Positions 1-8,852 of a stretch of DNA of 64,000 nt are shown piece after piece. The stretch spans positions 1 through 64,000 of the forward strand of contig NZ_JOCQ01000014.1 in assembly GCF_000720725.1 (NCBI RefSeq), in the 5' to 3' direction. The position numbers and the translations under genes are program-made. The notes beneath the pieces are model-generated. The model searched no databases and had not been told where the DNA came from. It worked only from the letters and a program-made list of their open reading frames with translations. Within the stretch, counting starts at the first letter, position 1, and each line of letters opens with the position of its first letter. Origin of the DNA: Streptomyces rimosus subsp. rimosus (GTDB lineage Bacteria; Actinomycetota; Actinomycetes; Streptomycetales; Streptomycetaceae).

Positions 1-2373
1 GGGCTGGACGGCGCGCTGCACAGGGCTCATGGGTGTCCGTGGTGCAGGGGCTTGGGGTGTAGGGGGCTGGGGCACGGCGGTTGGTGACGCCGGCATCGAT
101 GCCGGCGCCGGCGCCGACGAGATCGGGGCTCCGAGGCCGGATCTCGCGGCCTTACGGGTGACGCTGCGCTGAACCGGGCGGTGGGGCGTGACGGGTGGAG
201 GCGGGGAAGCGGGTGGTGCTGGGGGAGCGGCAGGCGTGCCCTTGGCCGGAGGCGTAGTGGGCACGGTCCGGCCCTCGGCAACCGGGATCGGCTGAGAGCC
301 CCGAACCGACCGCTGGGCAGGATCAGTTGACGTCAGTGCAACCGAGTCCGATCCCGATCCCGACGCCGAGGCGGGGGCAATTGCCGCCGTGGCGCCCTCG
401 ACCGTCCTGTCGGCCGCAGTCGGATGAGCAGTCGGCGCCGGTCCCGAGGGCGCGGCAAGCCGCGTCGCGGCAGCCCGCACACCGGGGAGTGCGCGCGGCG
501 CAACGGCCGTGGCGCCGGTGTTGTGCGGGGTGGGCATCGAGCCGGTGCGTGCGTCCTGCGCTGGTCCCGTGGCCGGACCGGCCGCTGAGCCCCCATCCGT
601 GGTGGCGGTGGAGTCGGCCACTCGACGGGCGATGACCGTCGGCTGCCGAACGGCAGCCTCGGTCCCACTCGGAGTGGCCGTCCCACTCGGAGTGGCCGTC
701 CCACTCGGAGTGGCCGCCGCGCTCGGATCGACCGCTTCGCGCCGGGTGTCAGGAGCCCGATGCGGGTTCGAGGATGGTGTCGGGGGCGGGGTTGGGTGGG
801 CGTAGCTGTCACGGCTGGAAGACGGTGCCGACGCCATGTCCCCGGCACGCGTGGCGTTCCGTACGGTGGTGGACGCCGCCTGGTCGGGCACGCTGCCGGG
901 GGCGGACGCCACGACATCGCCGGCCGAGGGAAGAGCGGCGTCCCGGCCGCGCGTACCGCCGCTCGGAGAAGACGTACCGCTCGGGGAAGACGCACCACTC
1001 GTGTCGTTGCTCCTGTCGCGTGCCGCGTCTGTAGAACCCGCAGCACCGCGAGGCGCGGCCGCTCCGCCGCGCGCGCCAGGTGCCGTACCGGTGTCGGGTG
1101 CTGGCACCGCACGGTCGCGGCGGACGGCCGACCGCTGGACTACTACGGTGTCAGCCTCCGTCCGGCTACTGGGCGCTGTCGGCCCAGGTTCTGCCCGCCC
1201 GCGCGATGCCGACGTTCCGCCGGAAGCGGGCGTACCGGCATTCGCGCCGGCTCCCCCTCCGCCGCTCTCCGACGGGTCTGCCGCAGCCGCCACCGGACCC
1301 TGAACGGACCCGGGTTCCTGCCGCGCCACCGGAAAAATCCGCCGTTGTACGGCCCCCGGCCCGGTCGGGGCCTTGGTCAGGGGCAGCCGGGACGGGGCGG
1401 AAGGGGCGGGCGGGGCGGGCGTCACGTAGACGCCGCGCGCCGGGGCCGGAGCAGGCACCTGCGCGTTCCGAGGCGCCGCCGGAGTTACGGACGTGGCGGG
1501 TGCAGCGGCCGGTGCCGATGGTTCCGCGGGGCTCGTCCGCCGGGCCAGAGCAACTGGCGGGTGCTCCCACGCCGTCGGCGTTTTCCGTACGGCAGACCCG
1601 TTCGCCGCCGTTCCCGCACCCTCCTGAGCACCAGCGGCGGCCGGAGCGGCCGGCGTGCCCGAGTGGCGCGAGGCCACCGAAACCGGCTGAGCCCCGGCAG
1701 CGGGCCTGGACCGGCCCACACCAACGGAAGGCCGAGCCCGCCCAGCCAGCTGAACCGGAACGGCAGACCCAACAGACCCAACAGACCCTACTGATCCCAC
1801 AGCCCCCACAGTCCCCGCAGCTCCAGCGACAGCGGAAGCCGCCCCCAGCACCTCCACCCCCAGCACCTCCACCCCCGACACCGCCCGCAACGGCACCGCC
1901 GGTGCCCGCTGTACCACCGGCTCCGCCGACACCGGCGTCCATGGCAGCGCGTTCGACGGCTGTTCCAGCCCGGTCAACGGCCGGGCCGTCTCGGTCATCG
2001 CCCCGGCGATCAGGCTTTCGGGGGCGGGCCCCAGAACCCCGAGGCGGGACGGCGCATCCATGAACGACGGGTTCTGCCACGTCGGCAGCCGCTTGCCGAA
2101 CCCGGCGTCCGCGACCTCGGCCCGGCCGTCGGCCACGGACCGCTGGATGGACGGCAGCGCGCGCCAGGCGTTCGCGGACGCCGAACCCGTAGAAGACGCC
2201 GAACCCGTGGAAGACCCCGCACCCGTAGAAGACTCCGCCCCCGTGGAAGCCGCCGACCCGGCGGACGATGCCGTACCGTTGGACGACGCCGCACCGCCGG
2301 TCACGGCACCAACCGCCACGCCACCACCATGATCACGGCCGCCTCGGCCCCGTATCCGGTCCAGGAACCCCAT
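1..2373 (-). CDS. Pro/Ala/Ser-rich VQR-repeat protein of the eCIS cluster (partial, 3' end off window)
   Basis: An uninterrupted reading frame runs from the ATG at 2373 to base 1 without a stop, so at least 791 codons are present and the C-terminus lies outside the window. Third codon positions are strongly GC-rich, which supports real coding. The start MGFLDRIRGRG is followed by a low-complexity chain rich in Ala, Pro, Ser, Thr and Gly. Short motifs of the form (V/I)QR(A/S/R) recur, for example IQRS, VVQRAP, AVQRRI, VVQRSA, PVQRSV and PVQRAV. In-frame tandem repeats occur at 664-717 (ATPSGT x3), 2183-2254 (four 18-bp units, SSTG type), near 1770 (VGS units) and near 1846 (GVEVL units). No catalytic domain is visible in the part present. 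It starts 4 bases after the small gene at 2377-2535 and closes the visible eCIS operon. It could be a scaffold, tape-measure-like or effector-related protein; I do not recognise it. Confidence 0.72.
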   Translation of the reverse strand, partial: MGFLDRIRGRGGRDHGGGVAVGAVTGGAASSNGTASSAGSAASTGAESSTGAGSSTGSASSTGSASANAWRALPSIQRSVADGRAEVADAGFGKRLPTWQNPSFMDAPSRLGVLGPAPESLIAGAMTETARPLTGLEQPSNALPWTPVSAEPVVQRAPAVPLRAVSGVEVLGVEVLGAASAVAGAAGTVGAVGSVGSVGSVGSAVPVQLAGRARPSVGVGRSRPAAGAQPVSVASRHSGTPAAPAAAGAQEGAGTAANGSAVRKTPTAWEHPPVALARRTSPAEPSAPAAAPATSVTPAAPRNAQVPAPAPARGVYVTPAPPAPSAPSRLPLTKAPTGPGAVQRRIFPVARQEPGSVQGPVAAAADPSESGGGGAGANAGTPASGGTSASRGRAEPGPTAPSSRTEADTVVVQRSAVRRDRAVPAPDTGTAPGARGGAAAPRGAAGSTDAARDRSNDTSGASSPSGTSSPSGGTRGRDAALPSAGDVVASAPGSVPDQAASTTVRNATRAGDMASAPSSSRDSYAHPTPPPTPSSNPHRAPDTRREAVDPSAAATPSGTATPSGTATPSGTEAAVRQPTVIARRVADSTATTDGGSAAGPATGPAQDARTGSMPTPHNTGATAVAPRALPGVRAAATRLAAPSGPAPTAHPTAADRTVEGATAAIAPASASGSGSDSVALTSTDPAQRSVRGSQPIPVAEGRTVPTTPPAKGTPAAPPAPPASPPPPVTPHRPVQRSVTRKAARSGLGAPISSAPAPASMPASPTAVPQPPTPQAPAPRTPMSPVQRAVQP

Positions 2374-2376
2374 GGC

Positions 2377-2535
2377 TCAGTCCTCCGCCCCGGCGCGCGT
2401 CACGAAGGACGCGATCCGGTTCGTGTAGCCGCGGCGGTCGTGGTGTTCCAGGTCCAGGATCGCCTCCAGGCTCCAGTGGAAGTGGTAGGCGACGTACGCG
2501 ATCTCCTCGTGCAGCCGGTCGGTCGCGTACGTCAC
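2377..2535 (-). CDS. Small conserved eCIS-cluster protein (DUF6760-like, 52 aa)
   Basis: A 52-residue frame starts at a GTG whose bases overlap the TGA stop of the preceding gene (GTGA overlap at 2532-2535) and ends just before the next gene. The protein begins MTYATDRLHEEIAYVAYHFH and continues with SLEAILDLEHHDR and a short basic tail. A short acidic/aromatic helix followed by LEH near the C-terminus is what I recall for the small protein found between the tail-assembly gene and the large downstream gene in actinobacterial injection-system clusters; the DUF6760 label is from memory. Its role is unknown, and a chaperone or baseplate adaptor is possible. The four-base overlap implies translational coupling. 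It is well below the length at which automatic callers are reliable, but codon usage and tight packing support it. Confidence 0.7.
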   Translation of the reverse strand: MTYATDRLHEEIAYVAYHFHWSLEAILDLEHHDRRGYTNRIASFVTRAGAED

Positions 2536-3029
2536 GATTCCCCCAGGCGGCTCCCGCCGAGCTCCACCTCGAACGGCTCGGAGCAGTGCGGGCAGTCCAC
2601 GGCGGCGCGGGTGTGGCCCTCGGCGTTGATCTGGCGGTAGAAGTCCTGGAGGAACGCCAGGTCGGAGGCGAACAGGCTCTCCACGATCCCGTCGTGCACC
2701 ATCGGCAGCGTGCCCAGGCGCGTGATGACCCGGCCGAGCAGGACCACCGACAGGTACGCGGGGTTCTCCTGGACCCGGACGTCGCGCAGCGGAACCAGTT
2801 CGTCCCGTGCCGTCGACAGGCGCATCACGCCGTCCCGGTGCGCGGTGCCCGCGTCGTCCACGTATCCGCGCGGCAGCTGGAAGGGGAACTCGGTGCGCAG
2901 GGCGCGCGGTGCCGGGTCGGCCGGAGCAGCGGCGGGGGGCGGAGTGGGGGCCTCCGCTCCCGCCGCCGCGGTCGGGGGGACCGGCGCCGCCGCGGTCGCG
3001 CCCGGCGCACCGGCAGCCGTGCGCCGCAT
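2532..3029 (-). CDS. eCIS tail/baseplate assembly-type protein
   Basis: The gene encodes 165 aa, starting MRRTAAGAPG at an ATG that shares its A with the TAA stop of the tube gene (TAATG overlap). The first 45 residues are Ala/Pro-rich. The folded part begins near ALRTEFPFQLPRGYVD and includes the conserved-looking stretches HRDGVMRLSTARDE and VRVQENPAYLSVVLLGRVI, ending with a single CPHC pair in a VDCPHCSEPFEVEL segment. This pattern matches the protein that follows the inner tube in eCIS clusters and resembles T4 baseplate-type tail assembly proteins. It probably helps assemble the tube or baseplate in the cytosol. The lone CxxC may hold a metal but is not enough to call a zinc finger. Assignment to a specific Afp/Pvc number is not possible here. 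Confidence 0.68.
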   Translation of the reverse strand: MRRTAAGAPGATAAAPVPPTAAAGAEAPTPPPAAAPADPAPRALRTEFPFQLPRGYVDDAGTAHRDGVMRLSTARDELVPLRDVRVQENPAYLSVVLLGRVITRLGTLPMVHDGIVESLFASDLAFLQDFYRQINAEGHTRAAVDCPHCSEPFEVELGGSRLGES

Positions 3030-3472
3030 TATTCGACGACCAGTTCTTCGAAGACGATGGTCACGGTCTCGGTGAGCACCGAGGCCTCGCCGGCCTTCAA
3101 ACTGCTGGCGTCGATCTTGCTGCACCAGGCGTTGCGCAGGTTGTACCGCTTCACCGGGTTGTCCTCGTAGTCCATCAGGATGATCGAGGCGTTCTTGCGG
3201 GCCGTGCTCATCCGGCCGGCGATCGAGTCGTTGATCCACTGGGTGAACGACGACGACTGGGTCATGCCGCGCACCACGGTGCACTGCCCGTTCTTCTGCA
3301 CGCCCGGCAGGATGTTGATGTCGACGTGGCCCTGCGCGGTGTTCTGCGGGCTGACGATGACGTCCTGTTCGATGGTGAGGCCGCTGACCTCCGAGAGGTA
3401 CTCGACCATCACCCCGTCGATCTGCAGACCGAAATTGTGTGAGGTGAGGGAGTCACCCTGCATGAGTGCCAT
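3029..3472 (-). CDS. eCIS inner tube protein (phage tail tube, gp19/Hcp-like)
   Basis: This 147-aa protein begins MALMQGDSLTSHNFGLQIDG and contains DINILPGVQKNGQC and FTQWINDSIAGRM. That is the usual layout of T4 gp19-like tube proteins of contractile tails (LQIDGV near the start, a YLSEVSGL strand, and a KRYNLRNAWCSK strand before the C-terminus). Length is typical (about 145-150 aa). Hexameric rings of this protein stack into the inner tube that is propelled by sheath contraction. It lies 68 bases downstream of the sheath gene in the same orientation, the standard order in eCIS operons, and overlaps the next gene by one base. Identity as tube is based on motif and context. Confidence 0.9.
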   Translation of the reverse strand: MALMQGDSLTSHNFGLQIDGVMVEYLSEVSGLTIEQDVIVSPQNTAQGHVDINILPGVQKNGQCTVVRGMTQSSSFTQWINDSIAGRMSTARKNASIILMDYEDNPVKRYNLRNAWCSKIDASSLKAGEASVLTETVTIVFEELVVE

Positions 3473-3540
3473 GGATTCGCTGTCCTTCTGAGCTGTGGGA
3501 CGGTCGGGTACGGGAGCTGCGGACGACGGGGGCGGGCGGC

Positions 3541-5142
3541 CTACTCCTCCAGCTCACCGCTGCCGCTGGAGAACTGCGACAACCGGAAGATCACGAACTC
3601 CGCCGGCTTGACCGGGGCGACGCCGATCTCGCACACCACCCGGCCCAGGTCGACCGACTCCGGCGGGTTGGTCTCCTCGTCGCACTTGACGTAGTAGGCC
3701 TCCTCGGGCTGCCGGCCGAAGAGCGCGCCGCTGCGCCACTCGTTGACCAGGAACGCCGAGATGTTGCGCCGGATGCGGGCCCACAGCGCGTGGTCGTTCG
3801 GCTCGAACACCACCCACTGGGTGCCGATCAGGATCGACTCCTCCAGGTAGTTGAAGTACCGGCGGACGTTCAGGTAGCGCCACTCGGGGTCGGACGACAG
3901 GGTGCGGGCTCCCCAGACACGGATGCCCCGGCCGGGGAAGGCCCGGATGCAGTTGACGCCGACGGGGTTCAGCAGGTCCTGTTCACCGCGGGTGATCTGG
4001 ATCTCCAGGTCGACGGCGCCGCGTACGACCTCGTTGGCGGGGGCCTTGTGCACACCGCGCTCGGAGTCGTTACGGGCCCAGATGCCGGCGACATGGCCGC
4101 TGGGCGGAACCATGCGGGCCCGGCCCGTCGCCGGGTCGAAGGACTTCAGCCAGGGGTAGTACAGCGCCGCGTACTTGGAGTCGTAGCCCGCCGTCTCCTG
4201 CCGCCACACCCGTATCTGCTGGGCGTTCAGGCCGGGTGGCGGGTCGATGACGGCCACCCGGTCGCCCATCAGCTCGCAGTGCGCGATCAGCCCGAGCTGT
4301 ACGGCCTTGACCGCCTCCAGATCGATCGCCCCGCGCTGGTAGGCGGCCATGAGGTCGGGCACGGCCACCATGGACACCTCGTCCACGGCCTCCAGGCCGC
4401 CGAAACCGGTGCGGTCCGCGGAGTCGCCGAGGTACTCGGCCGCGCCGGGGTTCGCGGTCGTGTCCCGCTCCACGGGCACGGACGCGGGTACGGGGGCGGG
4501 GGCGGGCGGCGCGGCCAGGGTGACGGTCTGGTTCTCCGGACGGACGAGCTGCGCCGCCGGCGCGGCCTCCGCCACGGTGATGAGCTTGGAGCGCTCCTTG
4601 ACCTGGGCGACGACGTAGGACCGGTTGCCCTTCTTGGCGCTCACGTCGAACGTCTCGACCGGCTTGTCGCCGTCCTTGACGATCAGCCTGAACCGTTCGG
4701 CCGGGCCCTCGCCCTCGGGGTCGGCGACCTCCACGGTCAGGGGGCCGGCCGTGCCCTGGGCGATGGCCGCCACGGAGAACGCGCCGAGCTGCTTCGGCTC
4801 GGCGGCGGGCAGCTGCGCCGCGGGGGCCGGGCCCGTCACCTCGGCGGGGGCCTCGCCGTCCCCGGCGGCGCCCTCGGCGGAACCGCCGACCCGTACGACG
4901 TACGCCGCGGAGCCGCCGTTGTTGAAGAACCCGTAGACGGAGTGGGCGAGGTAGTAGCCGTCGGTGAAGTCACCGAAGGAGGCGACGTACTGGGTCCAGT
5001 TGGTCACCAGCGTGGGTTCGTTTAGGGGCCCGCTCGGTGCGAGCCCGACGAAGGCCGCCACGGAGGTGCCCACCCCCTCGATCGGACGCGAACCGCTGGC
5101 CACCTCCTCGACGTAGACGCCGGGCGACAGGTACGACGGCAT
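3541..5142 (-). CDS. eCIS contractile sheath protein
   Basis: The protein is 533 aa. I chose the ATG at 5142 because the frame upstream looks non-coding, a GAGGAG ribosome site precedes it, and the start MPSYLSPGVYVEEVASGSRP is the canonical sheath N-terminus. Residues 1-85 (to AAYVVRVGG) and the C-terminal 230 residues (from about VWRQETAGYDSKYAALYYPW to the end) are the conserved sheath core. Typical elements there are GIRVWGARTLSSDPEWRYLN and VYFEP-like packing strands. The middle, about residues 90-210, is an Ala/Pro/Glu-rich insertion that is likely surface exposed. Polymerised around the tube, it stores the energy for injection. The gene heads a minus-strand block with tube and assembly proteins; the divergent membrane-protein gene begins 206 bases upstream. 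Confidence 0.93.
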   Translation of the reverse strand: MPSYLSPGVYVEEVASGSRPIEGVGTSVAAFVGLAPSGPLNEPTLVTNWTQYVASFGDFTDGYYLAHSVYGFFNNGGSAAYVVRVGGSAEGAAGDGEAPAEVTGPAPAAQLPAAEPKQLGAFSVAAIAQGTAGPLTVEVADPEGEGPAERFRLIVKDGDKPVETFDVSAKKGNRSYVVAQVKERSKLITVAEAAPAAQLVRPENQTVTLAAPPAPAPVPASVPVERDTTANPGAAEYLGDSADRTGFGGLEAVDEVSMVAVPDLMAAYQRGAIDLEAVKAVQLGLIAHCELMGDRVAVIDPPPGLNAQQIRVWRQETAGYDSKYAALYYPWLKSFDPATGRARMVPPSGHVAGIWARNDSERGVHKAPANEVVRGAVDLEIQITRGEQDLLNPVGVNCIRAFPGRGIRVWGARTLSSDPEWRYLNVRRYFNYLEESILIGTQWVVFEPNDHALWARIRRNISAFLVNEWRSGALFGRQPEEAYYVKCDEETNPPESVDLGRVVCEIGVAPVKPAEFVIFRLSQFSSGSGELEE

Positions 5143-5313
5143 GCTCTGCTCTCCTCGGGGTACGAGACGGGACGTCTCCAACCCTGGCGCGCGCGTCCCG
5201 CCGCCGAAACGTCCCCGGGGGCCGGGGCCCGGGCAAGGCGGTTGCCCCGGAGGGTGCGGGGACGTGCCTGGGCGGCCCGCTCGGCCGGGCAGCCGGGTCT
5301 GCCCGGACGGCTC

Positions 5314-5342
5314 CTGACGGTGTCCGCCGCCTCTCCTAGCGT
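5314..5342 (+). promoter_or_regulatory. Predicted promoter for a leaderless transcript
   Basis: CTGACG (5314-5319) and TAGCGT (5337-5342) are separated by 17 bases, matching -35 and -10 spacing. The GTG start of the following gene at 5349 lies 6 bases after the -10, where transcription would begin. No ribosome site precedes the GTG. This suggests a leaderless mRNA. Confidence 0.5.
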
Positions 5343-5348
5343 CGTGGC

Positions 5349-6749
5349 GTGAGCCTTTGGACCTCTTTGGAACCCGCCTCCGCGACCGTCGACCCCGGCA
5401 GCAGCACCACGGTGCGGCTACGGGTGCGCAACACCGGGGACATCGTCGACGAGTACCGCTTCGAACCGGTCGGTGACCCCGCCCCGTGGACCACAGTGGA
5501 GCCGCGGGCACTGCGGCTGTACCCGGGCACGACCGGCACGGTGGAGCTGACGTTCGCACCGCCGCGTACGCCGGACGCGACCGCGGGACCGAATCCGTAC
5601 GCGGTACGCGTCACACCGACGGAACACCCGGACGCCGTCACCGTCCCCGAAGGCAATCTGACCATCACCCCCTTCACCGAGGTGCGCGCCGAACTGGTGC
5701 CGACGACGGTGAAGGGACGGTTCCGGGGGCGGCCGCGACTGGCCGTGGACAACCTCGGCAACACCAAGGTCACCGCGTCGCTCGGCGGCAAGGACACCGG
5801 CGAACGGCTCGCGTACGACCTGCAGCCGGGCAATGTGCAGATCGAGCCGGGCCGGGCCGCCTTCGTCAAGGCGACGCTGCGGCCGCGGCAGATCACCTGG
5901 TTCGGCTCCAATCAGGAGCAGCCGTACGCCATCACCCTGCGCCGCGCCGGCGCCGAGCCGGAGGAGGTGAACGGCACCTTCGTCCAGCGCGGCATCCTGC
6001 CGGGCTGGCTGGCCACCACCTTCGGCCTGCTTCTCGCGCTGACGATCGCGTTCGTGACGATCTGGCTGGCGTACCGGCCGCAGTTGCAGAGCGTGGCGCG
6101 GGAGAAGCCCGAGAAGGCCGGGCAGCTCGCGCCGCCCCGGCCCTCCCCGCCGATCAGCAGCCCGCCGCCCAAGGCACAGGAGAAGCCGAGCGAACCGGCC
6201 GAGAAGTCCGGCAAGGGCGGGCAGGACGACCAGAAGGGCGGTGGGGGCGGCGGCGGTGACGAGCCGAAGGAGAAGCCCGCCGAGAAGACCGCGGCCACCG
6301 CGGTGCGCGAAATCGTTGCCCGCAGCGCGGGCCGCCACATCTGCTACCGGGCCTTCGTCCAGGACGACGGCTGGCAGGAGCCGGTGTGCGACGGGGCCGA
6401 GGCCGGGACGGTGGGCCAGGGCAAGCCGATCAAGGCCCTCAACATCGCGGTGTCCGACACCAAGGGTGTCACCGGCGCGAGCGCCTACGTGGGCGAGGGC
6501 TGGCGCAAGGGCGACTCGTGGAAGAAGGAGGACGACCGCAAGGACCTGGTCCTCGGCAGCACCGAGAGCGCCGATCCCCCGATGGAAGGGTTCACCCTCC
6601 AGGTCTTCGACGGCTCCGTGTGCCACGAGGCCTATGTGAAGGACCGCAACTGGCTGGGCAAGGGGTGCACCGAGCCCGGCAAGTGGCGGTACGGCGGCAG
6701 CGCCATGGAATGGAACCTCCAGTTGGAGGCGGTCCGCTTCACCGTGTGA
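5349..6749 (+). CDS. Single-pass membrane protein of the eCIS cluster with C-terminal ChW-like repeats
   Basis: The protein is 466 aa. Residues 1-213 form beta-rich Ig-like segments (WTSLEPASATVDPGSSTTV, VDNLGNTKVTASL) of the COG1470 type. One membrane span lies at about 217-240 (LATTFGLLLALTIAFVTIWL), followed by a charged Lys/Glu/Pro linker (about 248-318). Residues from about 320 to 466 hold two or three degenerate copies of the clostridial hydrophobic-Trp (ChW) repeat. The clearest has ICYRAFVQDDGW, DG, AGT and a following hydrophobic strand. Topology is probably N-in, C-out. There is no catalytic motif. It is divergent from the sheath gene and convergent, 21 bases apart, with the AAA+ ATPase. 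Position and topology suggest a membrane anchor or trigger for the injection particle, like the CisA-type membrane protein of S. coelicolor; that equivalence is inference. Confidence 0.75.
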   Translation: MSLWTSLEPASATVDPGSSTTVRLRVRNTGDIVDEYRFEPVGDPAPWTTVEPRALRLYPGTTGTVELTFAPPRTPDATAGPNPYAVRVTPTEHPDAVTVPEGNLTITPFTEVRAELVPTTVKGRFRGRPRLAVDNLGNTKVTASLGGKDTGERLAYDLQPGNVQIEPGRAAFVKATLRPRQITWFGSNQEQPYAITLRRAGAEPEEVNGTFVQRGILPGWLATTFGLLLALTIAFVTIWLAYRPQLQSVAREKPEKAGQLAPPRPSPPISSPPPKAQEKPSEPAEKSGKGGQDDQKGGGGGGGDEPKEKPAEKTAATAVREIVARSAGRHICYRAFVQDDGWQEPVCDGAEAGTVGQGKPIKALNIAVSDTKGVTGASAYVGEGWRKGDSWKKEDDRKDLVLGSTESADPPMEGFTLQVFDGSVCHEAYVKDRNWLGKGCTEPGKWRYGGSAMEWNLQLEAVRFTV

Positions 6750-6770
6750 CCACGGGCGGGACCGGCCGCG

Positions 6771-8852
6771 TCACCAGCTCGTCTCGCCCGGGACCAGCCG
6801 GCCCGCCTTGCGGTACTCACGGCGGGCGCCTTCCCACAGGTCGCCCGCCGCGACCGGCTCGTCCCGGCCGGCCGCGAGATAGGCGGCGGTCACCACTGCA
6901 CTGCGGATCGAGCCGCCCGCCAACTCGAAGTCCCGGGCGAGGGCGCCGACGTCGAGGTCCCCGGCGCGCGGCACGTGCGACAGGCCGTGCCGCCACAGCG
7001 CGAGCCGCTGCCCGGCGTCCGGGAAGGGGAAGTCGACCACCAGGTCCAGGCGGCGGGTGAACGCGTCGTCGATGTTGGCCCGCAGATTGGTGGTCAGCAG
7101 GGCGATGCCGTCGAAGGACTCCAGGCGCTGCAGCAGGTAGGCGCTCTCCATGTTGGCGTACCGGTCGTGCGCGTCCTTGACCTCCGAGCGTTTGCCGAAA
7201 ACGGCGTCGGCCTCGTCGAAGAGGAGCACGGCGTCCGTACGGTCGGCCTCCGTGAAGATCCGTTCGAGGTTCTTCTCGGTCTCGCCGACGTACTTGTCCA
7301 CGACCGAGGACAGCTGGACCACGTACAGGTCCACCCCCAGATCGGCGGCGATCACCTCCGCGGACAGCGTCTTGCCGGTGCCGGACTCGCCCGCGAAGAG
7401 ACCGAGGACACCGCGTCCGCGTCCGCCGCCCGCGCTCAGCCGCCAGTCGCCGAGCACCCGATCGCGGTGGCGGGCGCGTAGGGCGAGTTCCCGCAGCTGG
7501 ACGAGGGGTCCGTCGGGCAGGACCAGATCGCGCCAGTCCACCGCGGGCCGGATCCGGCGGGCATGCCGTTCGAGCCCGGAGGCCGACTGCTGCCGGGCGG
7601 CGAGCCGTACGTGCGCGGCGGTGAGCGCGGTGCCGTCGAAGGCGGCCAGCGCCGTCGCGGCGCGGGCGGCGCGCGCGATGCGCTCACCGCCGAGGTGGTA
7701 CGGGGCCACGGTGCCGGCCAGGTCGAAACCGTCGGCGGCGGGCCCCAGCGCGGTGCGCCAGGAGGCCGTGCCCCCGGCCGGCCGCCGGGGAGCCTGGAGC
7801 ACCAGCGGGTCGTGCGGGGACCACTGCGGATCGTACGGGCGGGTGTCGGCCAGCAGCACGGTCACGTCGGTGGCCGCGGCCAGCTCGGCCACCATCGGAC
7901 CCGGGTGCTCGGGCAGACCGCACACCACGACCGCCCGGCCCGTCAGGCGTGCCTCCCGCAGCAGCTCCGGGACATGCCCCGGGGGGCCCGCGAAGTGCAG
8001 CGCGCCGACGCCCGCCTCGTACAGCACGGACGCGAGGGTGGCCAAGGCGTCACCCTCGCGGTGTTCCCGCAGATACGCGGTGCACGGCCCGTCGTCGATA
8101 CGGGCGGCCAGCCGCCGGACGAAGCCCTCGTCGTGCTCCGCGCCGGGCAGCGGGCCCGGCATCGGACGCAGCCGGCCGCGGAGCACGGCATCCGGCGTGT
8201 CGTCGCCCAGCAGATGGGAGGTGAGCCGGTCGGGCACGGTCAACGACCGGGTGAGCAGCGGGCGGTCGGGCTCCTCGACGGACAGCAGGCCGAAGGCGCG
8301 CAGCGGCGCCGAGGGGTGGAACCGGGCGCGGGCCTCCGGCAGGTGCGCGGGCATGCCGCACAGGTCGAGGGCGAGCCCCACGGTGGCGCGGCGGCGGCTC
8401 ACCTCGTCGTTGAGGTAGCCGTACAGCGGCTCGAAGGAGCGGTCGAGGTCGGGGGCGAGGGCGATCAGGAGCACGGCCGTGTCCAGCTCGGTCAGCCGCA
8501 GCCGGGCGGCCGTCCGGGCCAGGCGGTCGTCGGCGTCCTTTGGCCACTCGGCAGGCACTTCCGGCCGTACGTCCTCCTCCCACACCGCGTCCGGTTCCGC
8601 ACGCGGCCAGGTGCGCAGCAGATGCCCCACGGATTCCTCGGACACGTAGAGGCCGCGCAACGGGTCGTCGGCGGTGGGGTCGCCGGTGGCGCGGTGTTCG
8701 ACCAGCGCGGTCACCGCATGCCGCAGCTCGGCCAGCCGGCCGAGGAGCGGGCGCGCCGGACCGGCGGCCGCGGCGTCCCCCGGCCCGGCGGCTTCGGAGC
8801 CTTCGGGCCCGGCGGCCGTGGGGAGCAGGTCTTCCAGGGGCGAGGTGTTCAT
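6771..8852 (-). CDS. eCIS AAA+ ATPase
   Basis: The protein is 693 aa. The N-terminal 440 residues include a winged-helix-like and degenerate nucleotide-fold region. The AAA+ module lies at about 470-660, with Walker A FAGESGTGKT (about 485), Walker B AVLLFDEADAVFGKR (about 542), an LLTTNLRANIDDAFTRR arginine-finger segment (about 575-600) and a sensor-2 region near GGSIRSAVV. This is the ATPase that accompanies almost all eCIS clusters (Cis15/Afp15 type); in the family it is thought to help particle assembly. The start ATG overlaps the stop of the DUF4255 gene (ATGA), so the two are translationally coupled. Confidence 0.9.
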   Translation of the reverse strand: MNTSPLEDLLPTAAGPEGSEAAGPGDAAAAGPARPLLGRLAELRHAVTALVEHRATGDPTADDPLRGLYVSEESVGHLLRTWPRAEPDAVWEEDVRPEVPAEWPKDADDRLARTAARLRLTELDTAVLLIALAPDLDRSFEPLYGYLNDEVSRRRATVGLALDLCGMPAHLPEARARFHPSAPLRAFGLLSVEEPDRPLLTRSLTVPDRLTSHLLGDDTPDAVLRGRLRPMPGPLPGAEHDEGFVRRLAARIDDGPCTAYLREHREGDALATLASVLYEAGVGALHFAGPPGHVPELLREARLTGRAVVVCGLPEHPGPMVAELAAATDVTVLLADTRPYDPQWSPHDPLVLQAPRRPAGGTASWRTALGPAADGFDLAGTVAPYHLGGERIARAARAATALAAFDGTALTAAHVRLAARQQSASGLERHARRIRPAVDWRDLVLPDGPLVQLRELALRARHRDRVLGDWRLSAGGGRGRGVLGLFAGESGTGKTLSAEVIAADLGVDLYVVQLSSVVDKYVGETEKNLERIFTEADRTDAVLLFDEADAVFGKRSEVKDAHDRYANMESAYLLQRLESFDGIALLTTNLRANIDDAFTRRLDLVVDFPFPDAGQRLALWRHGLSHVPRAGDLDVGALARDFELAGGSIRSAVVTAAYLAAGRDEPVAAGDLWEGARREYRKAGRLVPGETSW

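Noticed and set aside
3466..5025. Plus-strand frame over the sheath gene
   Set aside because: Antisense shadow; the minus-strand sheath has canonical ends.
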